A stretch of DNA of 64,000 nucleotides from NCBI GenBank assembly GCA_013399305.1, contig VXAI01000067.1, positions 1,432,806-1,496,805 on the forward strand. The letters run 5' to 3'. Positions 23,811 to 39,100 of the stretch are shown here, piece after piece. Numbering within the stretch: the first letter of the stretch is position 1; each line of letters starts with the position of its first letter. The notes under the pieces are model-generated. The model saw only the letters and a program-made list of their open reading frames with translations, did no database searches and was not told where the DNA came from. The stretch comes from Rostratula benghalensis. Its lineage: Eukaryota > Chordata > Aves > Charadriiformes > Rostratulidae. The position numbers and the translations under genes were made by a program.

Positions 23811-26800
23811 TATTTTATATAGGGAGCAAATGGGAAACATCAGCTGGTTTATTATTCATAAAACTTTATCAGAGGCATTTATAGGTAAGGAATATTATTT
23901 TTCCAAGTTGACATTGTGTGGACTAGTACTGACTGATAAGTGTCCACACCTCAACATGATCTAAGAACTACAATACTGAAATCAATGAGCAGTTGATAGA
24001 AGTTGTGCTCCAAAGGGGTATTCATAGTTTGCCTTTGAATCCAGTAATAACTAACACAACTTTTGCCAGCAAAACACATTCCTTTCACACCAAGAGAAAA
24101 TTACAGTGAGTGGGCCATCATCTTCATTGTTCTTCAACATCCTTTCTGTGGACAGTATTGGAAAGCTAATCTTGTTTTATTTTCCCCACATCTGTCAGTG
24201 ATAGTACTAATAAGTTTTGATACAAAGGAACAATTTGTTACTTTAGAATTAGCACCTGACTGCTCTTCATATGGAAATATGGTTATTCTGCTCTAATGAT
24301 CTTGCTGAGCTGAATGCCCAGTTTGAGGATCATGGCCCACTGAAATGATGATTTATAGACACTTCTTGCAAATGACCTGTGTTAACGTCATACATAATAT
24401 ATTTCTATCACTAGACCTTTGAAAGGAGTTTTCTTTTGAAAGATTCTTCTCTGTTGTGAATACTTTTGTTTCCTCAATGCTGCCCCACAGGAGGGTTTAA
24501 ATTTTACAGAGCACTAGAAACCTCTTAAATTTCTGCTTTCAGGTAAATGCTTGGAGGTGTCCAAGCTCAGTCCACTTGTGTGGATGTTACAGTGGAAAGC
24601 CTTCCTTGTGTACTGTCACCAGCTTATTTCCCTGTCTCAGCTCTGGAAAATGGGTCATGGCAAGACTTAGCAGTATGGCTGAGGAAACTGCCATGTGATG
24701 ATACCTGCTCCTACAACATTTCCCTTTGTCTCCTTATCTGTGCTCAATGTTAAACTTGTTACATGAGAAGACAAGAAAAAACAATGTGGGATCAAAGAAT
24801 TAGGGAGAGATGATGGTGGATCAAGAAGCATTTTGCTTATGTAGGATTACAATATGAAAGGCAAAAAGTACGTGGAAAAAAATGCTGGTAAATAGGAGCG
24901 GTGTAGTGTGGATTTCCCCCTGTTCCATTTCCACTGAATTTCATTCATGGGAAATGCTCAATATATGGCAAATATTTGGGAGACCAGTGCCAGAACAGTA
25001 TTTTGTATATTCTGTGGATGGAAGTGTATTGGGAATCTGGTCAGCAGTGTAATTGTTTATATTCATTATAAACAATCTGTGTTATTTGGCAAGAAACCAT
25101 GCCTTTCTGAGTTGACTCTCGTTGTTGCTGCTGAGATAGTTCCATCAGCTGGTTGTAATTTTACTTTGGGGGCATACAAAAGTACACTGTATTTCTTCCA
25201 AATTATCTGTGGGAGAAAGATGAAGAATACACTAAAGGCCCCTTAATCTTGTGGGACCTCTTTTGGCCCTCTTTCAATAGCCTCTAAGGGCCATAAGAGG
25301 ATGCAGAATAAGTTTAGTTTGTGTGTGCCTTGTAGCACTGTTATATATATCTCTGCATCTTCTGGTTTTAATCTCCGACTGCTTTCAGCTTTAAGAGTGG
25401 TAGCAGATAAAATAATGAAGAGAATTGCTATTGAAGGTGAAATAGGGCAAAGATCTTAGGGGGAAAAGATCTTGCTGTGAAAAAAGTTAAACCCTATTTG
25501 GCTCTAAAGATGATGCAAATAGTACAGAAGCCATTTGCTGAGCCCTCTATATGAGGCTGAGTTTATCCCAGACTTTTAAGTATGTTTTATGCAAGATGTG
25601 ACCTTATGTTTGTCCTAGCTACCCAGCACCTGAAGCATGCATTTGTGCTTGGTATAAATATGTATTTGTGCTCCTGTCTAGAACAAAGGGAGTGTAAAAG
25701 ATGTTCTACCTATCACATATTCGGGAGATTGCAAATTATACTCTCCTGTACGAGAAGGAACTACATCTTTTGCCTGTTTTTTGTTTGTTTGTATGCTATT
25801 TTGCCTAAAAGACCAGAGAAAAAGCCTGACAATGAATAGTTAGTAAGTTTCATGGTGAGGATCTTCTACCTCATAGTCTCAAGTCTGCCCAGAATGGGTC
25901 AAATCAAGGTCTGAAAACCTGAACTTTTACATCCTACTTATGTGTTCTAACAACTAGGAACTCATCACTCAAAAGGAGGATTTCTCTGTCACTCCTGAGC
26001 TGTTTGATTTTGTAGGAATAACTAAATATTCACTAAACTTGCTGAGAGATGGATTCTACAGTCCAGCAAGTTTCAGCATTCACCTTTGGTGTCCCTGATG
26101 CAGGTTTGAGTATCTGCTCCAATGACTCCTTGGAACGAACAGGCATGGCTGAATTGCTGGACTGGGATTACTTTTTCTTGACTGACATTTTCCAGAAAAA
26201 AAAAAAGAAACCCTAAACCAAACTGTTTGATGAAAGAGACTTGACCAGCTCTGCACGAGCCCTACCACTTCCCTGCTACTTCTCTGACCACAGACCCAAT
26301 CATACTCAAGCATAAATATTGTAAGAACACGTTCAGCCAGCAAGCAGTGTTTTAGAAGAGCATTTTGTCAGCAAGAACAGTTTTACTTCCTCTCCCATAC
26401 TGACAGCCTCCGCTGCAGGGGAATGTGTTTGTGCTCTCACCTGTGCCTAGAGATCACAGTTGCACAAGAACATGAAAGAATTTTTCTACATACATTAGGT
26501 GCTTTAAAAATTTTTCTGTAGTTTGCTGTCTTCCGGGCTTTCTCCCCTTGTCTATTATTGCTAAGCCCATGGTTGTCAGCTTCAAAGTGAGAAAGACTCT
26601 TATTGTGAAAGTTGCTGTTTCTACTCTGGGAAAGCACATCCACTTGGGCTGTGATCTTCCTCCAGGAAGGTGAGTGTCTGCTCTCAGCTTACACCCAGGC
26701 TATCCTGGCTCCACCGAGTTTAACCCAAGGACAGAATTTAGCTCCTTGTAATCTCTGGTGCTAAAGACTGAGCTTTAGTTCTCCCTTAGCAAGTTTGGCT

Positions 26801-27303
26801 CTTTCTCCATCTGTCCTGCTCTTGCAAAGTGCAGGAGGACCTTCTCTAAATTTTGATCAGGCGCTTTTCATTTGTTCTGTACTTAAAGAACAGGATTTAT
26901 TTACTGAGGATTTAAATTTCTCTAAAGTAGAGAGAAACCAAATAGCACTGCTCTTTAAGCATGCCTCCACATTTAGAAAGCATTGGATTACACTTTCCAT
27001 TTGAAGCTTTTCTTCATAAAAAATAATTCAGGCATCCCTCCCGAGACCTTTCCTGCACTGCCCACTCCTTGTAACCCAATCCACCTCTGCCTAAGAGCAC
27101 AGCTCGCAGGTGTGCAGGCAAGTTTTCACAGAAAAGAGGTAAGGCATAACCGTTGGCATCATGAGCTCTGAAAAGGCATTTGAAGAGAGCTTTATATATT
27201 TTTAAGTATTGAGGTGTGTACTGTTTTGCTAATGGAGTTCAGTATCTCTATTTTACTGTAAATGCACCTTTTCCTCTATCAGCTGTGAATGAGAAATTAA
27301 TTT
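23811..27303. other. Unique non-coding stretch between two CR1 copies
   Basis: No gene or repeat is supported. Open frames are under about 115 codons and unrelated to known families. An 11-A run lies near 26197. The two words AAGATCTT at about 25450 and 25466 are a trivial local duplication. Confidence 0.5.
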
Positions 27304-27748
27304 TCACAGAATCACTGAATCACAGACCATCAGGGATTGGAAGGGACCTTGAAAGATCATCCAGTCCAATCCCCCTGCTAGAGCAGGAACACCCAGATCA
27401 GGTCACACAGGAACGCGTTCAGACGGGATTTGAATGTCTCCAGAGAAGGAGACTCCACCACCTCTCTGGGCAGCCCCTTCCAGTGCTCCGTCACCCTCAC
27501 TGTGAAGAAGTTTTTCCTCATATTTAAATGGAACCTCCTGTGTTCCAGCTTGCACCCATTGCCCCTTGTCCTATCATAGGCCGCTGCCGAGAAGAGCCTG
27601 GCTCCATCCTCCTGACACTCACCCTTTCCATATTTATAAACATTAATGAGGTCACCCCTCAGTCTCCTCCAAGCTGAAGAGACCCAGGTCCCTCAGCCTT
27701 TCCTCATAAAGGAGATGCTCCACTCCCTTAATCATCTTTGTAGCCCTA
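27304..27748 (-). mobile_element. 5'-truncated CR1 LINE, minus strand
   Basis: About 445 bases of CR1 3' end in reverse orientation. The left edge is the reverse-complemented octamer tail (TCACAGAATCACTGAATCACAG), followed by the highly conserved GGAAGGGACCTTGAAAGATC block. Reading the minus strand from about 27744 gives [20 protein letters not shown], the C-terminal CR1 reverse-transcriptase region. It then runs into a TGA stop after a frameshift, so the copy is inactive. It looks better preserved than the other two CR1 copies, hence probably younger. It explains the plus-strand open frame at 27216-27527, which is antisense CR1. Confidence 0.94.
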
Positions 27749-30700
27749 ATTTTATTGACTTATTTGGTTGGCCTTTGATTAGAAATGGATCTCAGGCATC
27801 CTCTGACAGTCTCCCTTACCGGAGAGCTATCATGACCAGTGGGAGGCAACCACCATCTCCATTTGAATGAATTCTCTTGTTATAGTGTCAGGCACTCAGC
27901 ATTGTCTGACCCAGCAATCTAGAGGCCCAGACTTCCTGTGCTTCTGGGAAATACTTCTGAAAAATAGTGATAACTAAGATAATAATAATTCTCAGCACTC
28001 CTATAAAGCTTTTAATCCACTGATCTCAAACAAGATACCAACACTTACTATTAGAGGAAAGCTAACTATGTGGCATGAGGGATACTACTGTTTGAAGGAG
28101 GAGGCCTGCAGAATGCTGTGCACTGGGTTGCTACAAAATACAATGGTCAATTGTGCTGGGTAACACACTGATCTCACTGCACTTAATGGCAAAATGACTT
28201 CAATGGAGCCATAAACACAAAAAGGTGTTGTGAAAAATACCATCATGGTCTCTGTATTCAAAATACGCCTTCTGTAGCAAAACACTGCAAACTGCAATGC
28301 AGATGTTTGCTATCTGTGGCATATCTTGAGTGTCAGACTTACCATTTTTGACTATTTGGCTTTTTTCTCTAATTTCTTCCAAACTTTAAAATTAATCAAT
28401 ACAACCTAGTAAAATAATTCAAATATTGCAAAAATGCTCTGTGAATATAGTCATTATTTCAAATGGATTAACTTGTACCCTAGATTTTTTTGCTTACACT
28501 TCACAGAAATTAAAGGAACCCCCATTCCTTTTTTGGCACCAGCATTCATGGTAAATGGCTTTCAAAGTGTCAATGAAGAGATTTTGGTGAAGAAAAAAAT
28601 TACATTTGTATATGCATATCCTGGTATTTTCTCTGGAAAAGTGGGCAAACACATCCAACCAGGAGAGAGGCATATAATCATGTACCTATACCACAATTAT
28701 AGCTAATCAATGCTACATGACTGACAAGTACCATATAGCCTCAAAGACAAACTACAATCAATCCAAACTGCTATGAATTGGGAAAAAAAAATCCTAATTC
28801 TAAAATAGGTTTGAATAGCAAACACTTCTGAAGCAGCTGTGATCTGCTTATGGATTTTCTACAAGCAGAAGGAAAAGCTAAATTTCCCTGATAAATGACT
28901 TATTGTTAATTATTCACTGAGTTCCATTCTCCCACCTAATTTAATGAACTCTAATATAGTGAATCTTAATACACAATATAATGAAAGTACATTTTCACCC
29001 TCAGTGCAGTATGAATGGCACAATCGCTTTATTCTTTTATTCACAAAGTGTCAGTCATTCATTTCAACTCTGGATCATTCAACAGAACTAAGATGTGCAG
29101 TGAATGCGATTCCAGTCATGTCATCCTGTTAGTGCAAAGTGATTCTCAATAGCACTTGACAGTACACTACTGGATTGGCTCAGTGCATTAAAACAAACCA
29201 AATTATTCTGGTTTTATGTACACATGGGTACTTGGTGACATACCAGTAAATTGTTTTAATAGCTTGTACTCATGAAGGTGTGTATCTTTGTAGTTAGATT
29301 CCAATACATTGTAAAGTATACTTTACATAGAAAATACTACTCTCTCAGGAAAACTGTAATCACAAAGTTTAGACTCAAAAAACACAGTAATCCTAACTGC
29401 TTTATCTAATCTTTGAATAGGCATCATAAGTTAGATGCGTGTGACTGAATCAGAAGCCAATAGTCCAAAACGTAGCTTCAGAGCTAGGGCAATACAATAG
29501 GGTATCAGTTACAGCCCAATTAAATGGTATTCCACTTAGCTATTTGTGGCCATAACTGCATTAGTCCGCAAAAATAATTTCCTTTAAGCAGTCTTTAGAT
29601 CAGATTCCTATCTTATGTCAAACAAAGATGATAAATACTTCCCTCAGTTAATATCACTTTCATGTGAAGCGTGTGCATCATCAGCCTAGCAAAGTAATAA
29701 GTAAGTCCACAATGATGAATACTGGCACCCTTTACTCCTTATTTCTGCTTCTGCTTTCAGCTCCATGCTGCCATGCCAGCTCAGATGTACAGAAAATACT
29801 CTTAGTATGTGTCCTGTTTATAAAGATTGACCTGTTTCTTCCAACTTGTGGTGGTCCTCAAAACCCTGGAGGAAATCATTCACCTCAGTAACCTTTAGGG
29901 ACTTTAATGCACAGATGACTTGCTGATGTTTTTAATTGGTTCACCTGTACAAGTTTGATGTGGTTTGCTACACTTGCTGCCTTTGTTATGAAACATCAAA
30001 ACACCCAGGAAACCTTATTTTAATGTGCATCCAACCTCTCATCTACCCACACAGCTATTACTGGATTGTGGTTTTCAAAATTTGATCAGAGAGGGTGGTC
30101 TTCCAATTACCAGAGGAATTAAGATTTATTCCTCGAGTCTAGATACTAAAGGGCAACAGACATTGCTGCCAGACAGAAAATTTGCCTGGCACTAGCATAT
30201 CTCACTGATACACCTATTCTTTGCCTGATTGCGTTCACATCCACCTCTCTGCAGGACTTGGTGTCATCTCTCAAAATAGCTGAACTTTTGCCATTTAAGC
30301 ATGTAATTTGACTTCTTTCAGAACAGAGATAATTCCTAAAAGCCCTAGAAAATTGGTGCCTTCAATTTGAATACATTCAGCATTAGAAATATATGAGCTA
30401 CATCTGCTTTGGGAGAGAGAGAAGGGGACGGGGTGGTGGGGCATTCCAAGAGTGGGAGAGCGTCATTTAGGGGTCCCTTTATTTTGTATGTTTTATTCTA
30501 CAGCGCTGGTTGGGAATCACTGTATGTTTAAGGAAGAGCTATAGAGCTACAAATGGTTTGCATTTTACAAACACCGAGCAAATGTGGTATTAAATAGGCA
30601 ATACAAATTTCTTAATGGCATTGGCTCTCCACTTTGCCCTAGTCACTTGAATGTCTGCCTCCTTAGCAAAACTTTTGACAAATAGGAGAACTGGAAGAGT

Positions 30701-33068
30701 AAAAGTGAAACAACTCATCAGCTGAGATTAAAAAAGTTTTATAGGTAAAGCAAAAGCCACACACACAAGTAAAGCTAAACAAGGAATTCACTCACTCCTT
30801 CCCATCAGCAGGCAGGTGCTCACCCATCTCCAGGAAAGCAAGACCCCATCACACATAATAGTTACTTGAGAAGACAAATAGCATAACTCTAAATACTGCA
30901 AGAAAGAGGACAGACCGTACACAGTTTCTCTCATACTAAGAAAGCATGGGCTATTGGGCATATGCAGTTCTTGTACGTGTGAGATAAAGTGGGCCAATGG
31001 AAAAATTGTATTTGCATTAGTATATTCCACTTGCTTTAGAAAACAATACAATTATGCCAGGAATATTATTACTGTTTCTTTACAGTAAGTGTTATTTACA
31101 GTATTATGTTTTATAATACTTGTATAAGTATTTATAATACTTATTCTTTGAAGAATACCTAAAAGATTTGGCTTTGTCCATTTTTGTCTGTCAAGGATCA
31201 GAACTTGTTCCCATTAAAATCAGTGTATTTTGAGTTTGACTTCAGTGTTATCAGGGTGCAGTCCCAGCACAATGTGCCTGTAACATACTGTATTTATCCA
31301 TTTTTTGCAGTAAATACTATTGATCTCCTCTGCATAAAGTATGTGGTCAGCAAAAGGGTGCTCATCTCCATTAGAAATGAGCAAGTTTAAACTGTTTAAA
31401 GGGTAATATATCAAATATACCAAAATATATTTAGTAATACCAGAGGTTTTACAAAATTTCGTTTCTCCATTTATTTTTAAAGCACTGTAACATCAACTGC
31501 TGCATACCAACTCACTACCACTTGAATAAAGTGATGGAAGGGAGGAGACCTAGGGAAAAGGGACTAACTGGGTTTGGCACAGGTCTGGTCTGTTGACTTC
31601 AACATGGAAGTGCTTCCATTTCTAGTTCAGGAGGTGAACTCTGGCCAGCCAGCTGAGCTTCTTCAACAGTCACCTCCCACCTCTAGCCCTTCAAATCTGC
31701 ACATCTTGCATAGATAAAGACAAACAATATGATTCATCTCACCTAACTTCAGCTGTAGGCATTTGGACTGATACATTCAGTTGAAGGAATTTTACAGACT
31801 TACAAATCCCCATCCTTCTGGCTGAAGAGATGAGTGCCCTTAGCCCATACCAGTGGTCATTACTTTCCCTCTCCTGGAGGTTACTTCTCCTTCTGGTCAG
31901 CAAGCTCATCCACATGTGGGAGCACCCCTGAAGTTATCAAAGTGAACCAGGTTAGCTTATAAAGTTTCACGTTAGATGGTCTCAGCCTCTTTCTGCTGCA
32001 GAGGGAAGAACCTTACAGAAAAAAAAAGATACTGTAGGAGCCTAAACTACTACAGGTCATATTCAAACATGGCATTGCTCTTGTTAAATTGCATCAAAAC
32101 CTCACTGATTATTTTAATTTCCTTAATGTCACTACGAGTTGAAGAAAACTGTCTTATCTCTGTGGTCAGCATAAGTGCTGGTTTTCTGAGGTTTTTTGCT
32201 ACATTTTAATAATTAGTGTATTTTTGCAATCTGCTAATCCTAACTTGTGAATTTTATATTGTAACGCCACAAAACCAGCAATAGTTGCTTTCTATTGCAT
32301 TCACTAAAGCAGAATTGCTTAGAACGGTAGATGAAGAATTTAATGAAGAGAAAAAGGATGTAAAAAACCTGTGGCTTCTCACTTATTCCAGTTCAAGCCC
32401 TTCCCAGGAGTAAAAAGGGAGAAGTGGGCACTTTTTGTGGATGGCTTTAATTGCACAACAGAAAGACTGTAATCAATCTCTGCTGTATGCATTTTTTCCC
32501 CCAAAAAATTGCAACATCCACTGTTGCAAACATGCAGGGATTATTTAAAACAATCATTTATCACAAATATTTAGATAACAGTTTAATAAAGCAAAATGAA
32601 GTGCATCTATGTGCTAAGCTGCTGGTTCTGCTGTTTTCAATAGATTTAATAACTTTTCAGAGGAAGACTATAGGGACGTACACCACAACCCGACTCCAAG
32701 CACAAAAAAGACAAAATGTGTCCCAATTCAGCTGTGACCAGAAGAATGGGATGTTTCTGGGAAAGCTTCATCCATGGCCAGATGTTTCCACCCCCATTAC
32801 TGAGAAGCCTAGCAGCTTTTAGATGGCCTCTGCAAATCCCTAGGGCATTTTCAGACTACTGGAGGATGACTTTAATTTGCATGTTAAAAGATAGGCAGAC
32901 TTGCTTTATAGGTTGCTTTTCTGCAGTCCCTCACAGTTTGCCCCATAGGTAAGACATTCCCTGCAGATGGCATGATAGGAGAAATGGGAATTTCTTCGCT
33001 ACAACAGACTCTGTTCACAGTACCACTTTCAAAGATTGCAATATTTCTCTTGGCAAGTGTAAATGTAC

Positions 33069-33116
33069 TAAATATACACACATATGTAAATATACATATA
33101 TATGTACGTATGTATG
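33069..33116. repeat. Alternating TA/CA/GT low-complexity tract
   Basis: Irregular alternating pyrimidine-purine sequence (AAATATACACACATATG ... TATATATGTACGTATGTATG), a degenerate dinucleotide microsatellite. It is followed after about ten bases by a T run near 33129-33143. Confidence 0.75.
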
Positions 33117-36100
33117 AATTGATGGCAATTTTTTTTTTTTTTTCAGTGAAGGCATCTGTTACTGATCAGGCCTCCAGGGTAGCTTGACCTCAGAACCTTC
33201 TCTCCTCAACGAGCAGGAGAGTGTCTCAGGGCTACAAGCACGCATGGTGCAACTGCATAAAATTAGCTCAAGGGCCTGCATATTGCAGCTAGGAATTGCA
33301 CAAGCACCTGAATGTGTTTTACTCTGGCAGCAAAGAACACAGAAGGAACTGAAGAGGTTAGTGGGCATGATGCCAGGCAAATCAGTATCTCCCCCAGAGA
33401 GACCGTCTCCCCTGAACAGGCAAACCCAGCTAAGGCAAAGGCTGAGTCAATCACAGCTGAACACAACACATTTCCCTAACTGGATTAATCAGCCAGTAGG
33501 ACACTTATATTAATTTAAGTTTTAAAAGCAGTTGTGAAATTTGCTTATTGACAAAGGGAAAAAACAGAACCTCTTCTGTATGCCTTGTACCTACCTAAAT
33601 TAGAAACTAATGAAAACAAATTGTATTTAGAGGATTTTAATATTAATTAATGATGACATATTCCAAGTAGTACACTTAGAATCAGTCTGTAATAGCAAGC
33701 TAACAGATGTTGGCATTTTTATTATTAATTATACATTTCATTATCATATGATGATTGTCAAACATCACTGACAGCAAAAATCGTATAAATGATTCACACG
33801 TTTTATATTGTAAAAATGATACTGTGCTTGATTTTTTAATACGCTGACTTTAATATGCTAAATAGAAAATACTCTTTGTTTTGGCAGCCTGAAATGCAGA
33901 CGGCTTCTGCATAACACCAAAGACTGACTAATCTAATATGGGTTGAAGCTTTTAAAAGAAAAAAAACCCGAAACAGCTGTCACATTTGAAGGTGAGGCAT
34001 ATATTTTAAGATTACCTCGAGTAGCAACAGAAGGTAAAAAATATCAATGTATATATTTAACAAGCATCATTTGCCTCTGTCATTCATATGGTTATGAAAA
34101 AAATGTGTTGGGAAACACTGGTGCTAACGAGTTGCCATCCAATCAAGATAAAATTGGGAAACAATTTATGCAATATTTGCAGCATGAGTGTTTTTCACTT
34201 TGAATTTATTTAAAAGTCATAAAGTTTCATCTTTAAAATGAAGCACTGGAGTTATCTTACTGATTTCAAATCACATTATATGTATCCTTCAGAATGCAGT
34301 TTCAGCAAAGCCCGCTGTAGGTACAGTAAATATCTCCAAAAGAACATTTGGGGAGGAAGCGTAAATCTCCACTGCATGTCAGCGCAGGCAGATCAGAGCT
34401 CTCCAGATCAAATACTGGTACACTTATCTTTATAATCACCCAGGAGGTTTTTTTTGCTTACTGTTTTCCAGATCAGCATAATCTTTGTTCATTGAATAAA
34501 TGTTAAATACTGTAAATGACAGTTCTCCGAGGGCTATGCTAGTCCCAAGACATCATTTAATCTAATACAATCAAACAGCAGTCATGTCTGAAAGAAAGGT
34601 GAGTCCGTTTCATAGTCAGCTTGATTCTTTTTTTTTTAACAGAAAGGCTCATTTAGTAATTGTTAAACAAGTCATAAACATCCTTGCCAAACTCCATCAC
34701 TTCAAAAGGCATGACTGGTAAATGAAAATGGATCCAAATTACCCTCTTTGCTTCTGCAGGGCATGAAGTACTCGGACATACTAATAATTCTGTCTTCCTG
34801 TGTCCCTCACGCACATGGACCATTTCAGAATTAAGTTTTTCCAATGATCTCTTTTCCCCCTTTGTTCAAGTTTCACAGTTAGACAATCCTCCCTATTCTG
34901 TATTAGCACAGTTCACAAGAAGGCTATTTCAACTTCGTTTTCTAACACTTATCTGCTTAAAGTGCACATAATGTATGTCTGAAATATAGCCATTATCTGG
35001 AGCTCTGATTGTAGCAGGAGATTACTCTCAGCTGACTCACAGAAAATGGTTTAACCCTAAAAAACTGGAGTTTAGACATAGGAGTGTTTTTGAAACTTCA
35101 TCATATAGAAATTGATCAGATTGTTAGAATAAACTTAATTTTCATTAACCAAGGGACATTGTCCTTTAGATTTTTAAGGGCACAGCAACAACACTGGAAT
35201 AGCTCCTCAGCAAGTGGCCACTAAAACCACCAGAGCTACAGAGATTCAGCAGGTACTAGCTGAATCAGCCAGTCGTCTGTCTTACCATCCTCTTCAATCA
35301 TTACTATGCAAGAAGGTTATATACTGTATTTCTGGTTCTCATTGCTATGAATATGTTTTCTTCACTTCCCTTGCTTAGACATTGGAAGATGAACAGTCTT
35401 TTCCACACCGTATTTTTCATGCAATAGCATGATACTGAACCACAAGGCTTCCAAGTGCCCCAGAGACAATTTGGTTTGTGGCACCCCTTTTCCTGATATC
35501 TGTAGTTAAAAAGCCCATTCTTTTAGTAGAAGATTTGCTTAAGGCTGAGAATAAGGAGAGAAGGATGATATTTACACTGACATTTTCTAAGTTGTACCAT
35601 TGCTGGAATGTTGTGCTTTTGTAGGATTACTCCTAGAGGATCTATTCAGGGTTGGTTCTGGTCTGGTCTTTTTATGTTTTATTTACCCTGTGCCTGTTTA
35701 TTGTTTGCAAAATACACTGAGCATGGAATCTCAAAGGGTCATTTTCCATTGCTGCCCTCTGCTGCATTATCAGCAGCCTGTTCTCCAGCATGTGCAGAAA
35801 CCAGGCATGATTCAAGGGCATGAAGAGACTTTTCTTAACAGTTTGTGGTCACAGTTTTCTTGAGTCATGTAGCCCAGTAATAATTTTCTAGAAAAAATCC
35901 CAGTCCATTCTTTGTTATCAGGCTCTTGCTTCTGTGGCTTCTGTGGGGGTATCATCATGCCTTTCCTGGACATTAGTATTTGACATATGATACTACTCCT
36001 TCAGCCTGGCCTACAGGCCGTATTGGTGGCACGCATCCAGTGACAATGTTTTGACCTAATTGCCCACAAGTAGCATTGAAATTCAGTGTTGAGTATATCA

Positions 36101-39100
36101 AGACCTCCTTTAATTTCATTTGACTTTCCATCATGAGGAGTAGTGAGAACCTCTTATCATAAGCGGTAACAAGGTTTCTTCTTGAATTACTGTGACTCAA
36201 CCATACCAGTACCTGGCAGATTTCCAGCTCAACCTATAAACTGGATGAAGCTGGGTAAACAAATTACAGTGAATTTATAGTGCACAAATTTAGCCTCTCA
36301 GTCTGTTTGTGATCTGTCGGTGAACAGTTTACAGCTTGCTTTCCTTCATTCATAATTCAAAACCTTTCGGCAAAGCATTTTGTCAAATAATCCTCTACTT
36401 GTATGTGGTGAGTTTTTAGCAGGTCTTTGGGATAGTCAAGTCTGAAGGGGTGTTAACAAAATTTCATGGTGGCACAGGCTTTCATCCCTTTCTTTTGACT
36501 AGGTATTAGTATTAGGCTTGTTCATATCCACAAAAAAATTTGCCTGCCTTTTTTGTGGGTAATGAGAAATTTTTGTTAGGACATTATGATGGCACAAATG
36601 TGTATTATAAAAGCAGCCGCCAATGGAAAAAAGCCAAAAAGCTCAACAAACCCAATAGCCATTGCACTAAGATTAACTGCAAAATTGAGTCACAAGCAAG
36701 ATGACAGGTTTGTAGCCTAAAGGTCTTTCCTAAAACAAAGTTTCAGCCTGTTGTGAATCCTATTGGACTAAATCTTAACAGAACAAGGTGCTTAGCTGGT
36801 CAGTGTAACCCTCAGCATAGTAAAAAATAACTCATATGTTCTCTTCCCAAGCTAGAATTGCGTTCTTTACCACATAAACCAACAGCTAGGACTGAAAAAC
36901 CTATTAACAAAAGCTAGGACTGACTGGGCAAGCGTATTTCAGTGCAAAAGTTATGTTCTCTAGTGAGAGACGTAGCTACACCGGAAAAGTCAGGGTGATG
37001 CCAGACACCATTCCTCAACAAGCACAGTAAACCCAGAACCAGACTCTACCATCACCTCTCCTTCCCATTGTAGCTGTTAGATAAGCAGCTCTAATGCAAG
37101 CAATACTTCAGCTTTTTCCAGGCTCCTGTCTCAGCCTCTCCTTTCTTTTGCAGAAGCTACAATGTGAACACTTAAAAAGTGACAGAATAGGATAACAACT
37201 ATAATCACAATGCTTGCTTTCTGTTCTTGGTTGTACAATGCAGCAATTGTCTTATCACTAGATTTTATTAATACTAATACCCTGAATGCACCCTTCCCAA
37301 CTAGGTACAGGCCCCTTAAGTAGTGCTGTTTTGCCACTGTATCTTTGATGTAAAGAGACTGTTGTTGGTCAAAAGGATTAGCCCAACTTTCTCAATTTTA
37401 CTAGCGAATCAGGGAATAATCCGCTCTTTGCTCTGCTCTACCTGAATTTTACTATAACAACCTGGATGAAACACAGCTGGATGTAGAAGGCCATCTCAAA
37501 GCTTGTGCACCTCTGAAGCTGCATTTAGATGTCATTTCAGGTTTATTTCAAAGACAAACAATACAGACTTTGTGATGGTCCCCCATATAGGACAAAGTGT
37601 ACCTGTGTTGAAAAATGTCATTTATGTGGATATCCGTGCAAGGAAAGACAGAAGACACTAAAACATTGTCAAAGAAATATTGTTTTTTAAAAAAAGCTGA
37701 TGGAAGCCAATTCAAGTATTAAAAGCAATTATCCAAATGTTTCTATATTTGCTCAGCTATAAAGTTAGCTGAAAGATTGGTATAAAACTCAAGTAAAGCT
37801 TTAGAAATGTTTTAATGACGTATAAACCAAGAAATTTTCAAATGATCACAATCCAGATGGTGCAATATGCATGGTGGTAGTAGTTCATCACAAGACACTA
37901 CCATCCATCCTGGCTCTGCACCATCTGCATTCATGAAATTCAACCAGACCTCTTATTCTGATTCACTAACCTGCTGCCAGGCATCCATGCTTACAGAAAA
38001 TTGTACAAAATTATCAAACACATTTAGAAAGCCTTTTTTTCTTCCTAAAAAAATTCTGGAAATTTCATAATGCCTACAATGAATTAACAGCAAAGTCACA
38101 CTCTGTGTGTCTAAGATGGTCTGGAATTTTAGATGATATTAAATTACAGGTAAACTTGATTAAACCTTGCATTAAGCTCATAGCAACCCCAGGTCCAGTT
38201 CTTGTTCCAGATACATACAATTAAAAGGTTTCATACATTTCCCTCCCTCACCCCCCTCTCTCACACACATAGGCGGCTGGTACCATCAGCTGGTTGCTAT
38301 TTGGAGATCAGGTAGCTGTGCATTTGCCTATGCTGATGTACATTTGGGAGCTGGAGCACAGAGACTAAATGAACTGATTAGGTTTTTAGATGTGCCTTGG
38401 AAATGGACTCTGACCTGAATTCACTTCTCTCTGCTTGAGATATTTTACTTACCCTCCTAGCCTACCATAAACAACCAGCAAACACAACATTTCAAAGACC
38501 ATCGTTCGCTCTAAAGGTAGATTTACAGAAAAGCCCCAATTTTAAGCAGAAAAGGAACACTTCAATAATAATGACAAAAATACTATTTAAACAAGAACTG
38601 TAAGAACTTTATTCTACCCCCAAGATTTTCTTAAAGTTGGAAGCTAAATTCACAGACTGAATATTTCTTTAAAATTAAGAGTCCTTTTGCTGTGTTAACA
38701 TTTTTCCTTCTGTGCTGTTGCAACCACTCTCCCACTCCTTTATCTGACTGATATGGTAATAACAGGTCCTAGGGCCATATGTTCAAATACATTAGAATTC
38801 ATGATGACTTTGTTCTAGTTTCTTAGTTCTTATTACGTCTGACAATCTTCAGGGAAAATGAGCTTTTCTAGCACAATTTCCTTAACATTGTAGAAGATTA
38901 ACATACACAAATACAATGTTTGACTGCACAAGCGTTTGCCTATTGACTGTAGGCCTGATCCTGTCCGCGTGTACTTCTGGGCATATTGGAAACAGTTGCC
39001 TCACCTTCAAAGGGAATCTCCTAGCAATGAAATTTACTGGTATGAGCAAGAATTTCCACGATAAGACCCTAGATATGTGTAGATATGAGTGAAAACAAAA

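Noticed and set aside
27216..27527. 103-codon plus-strand open frame
   Set aside because: Most of it is the antisense strand of the CR1 copy at 27304-27748.
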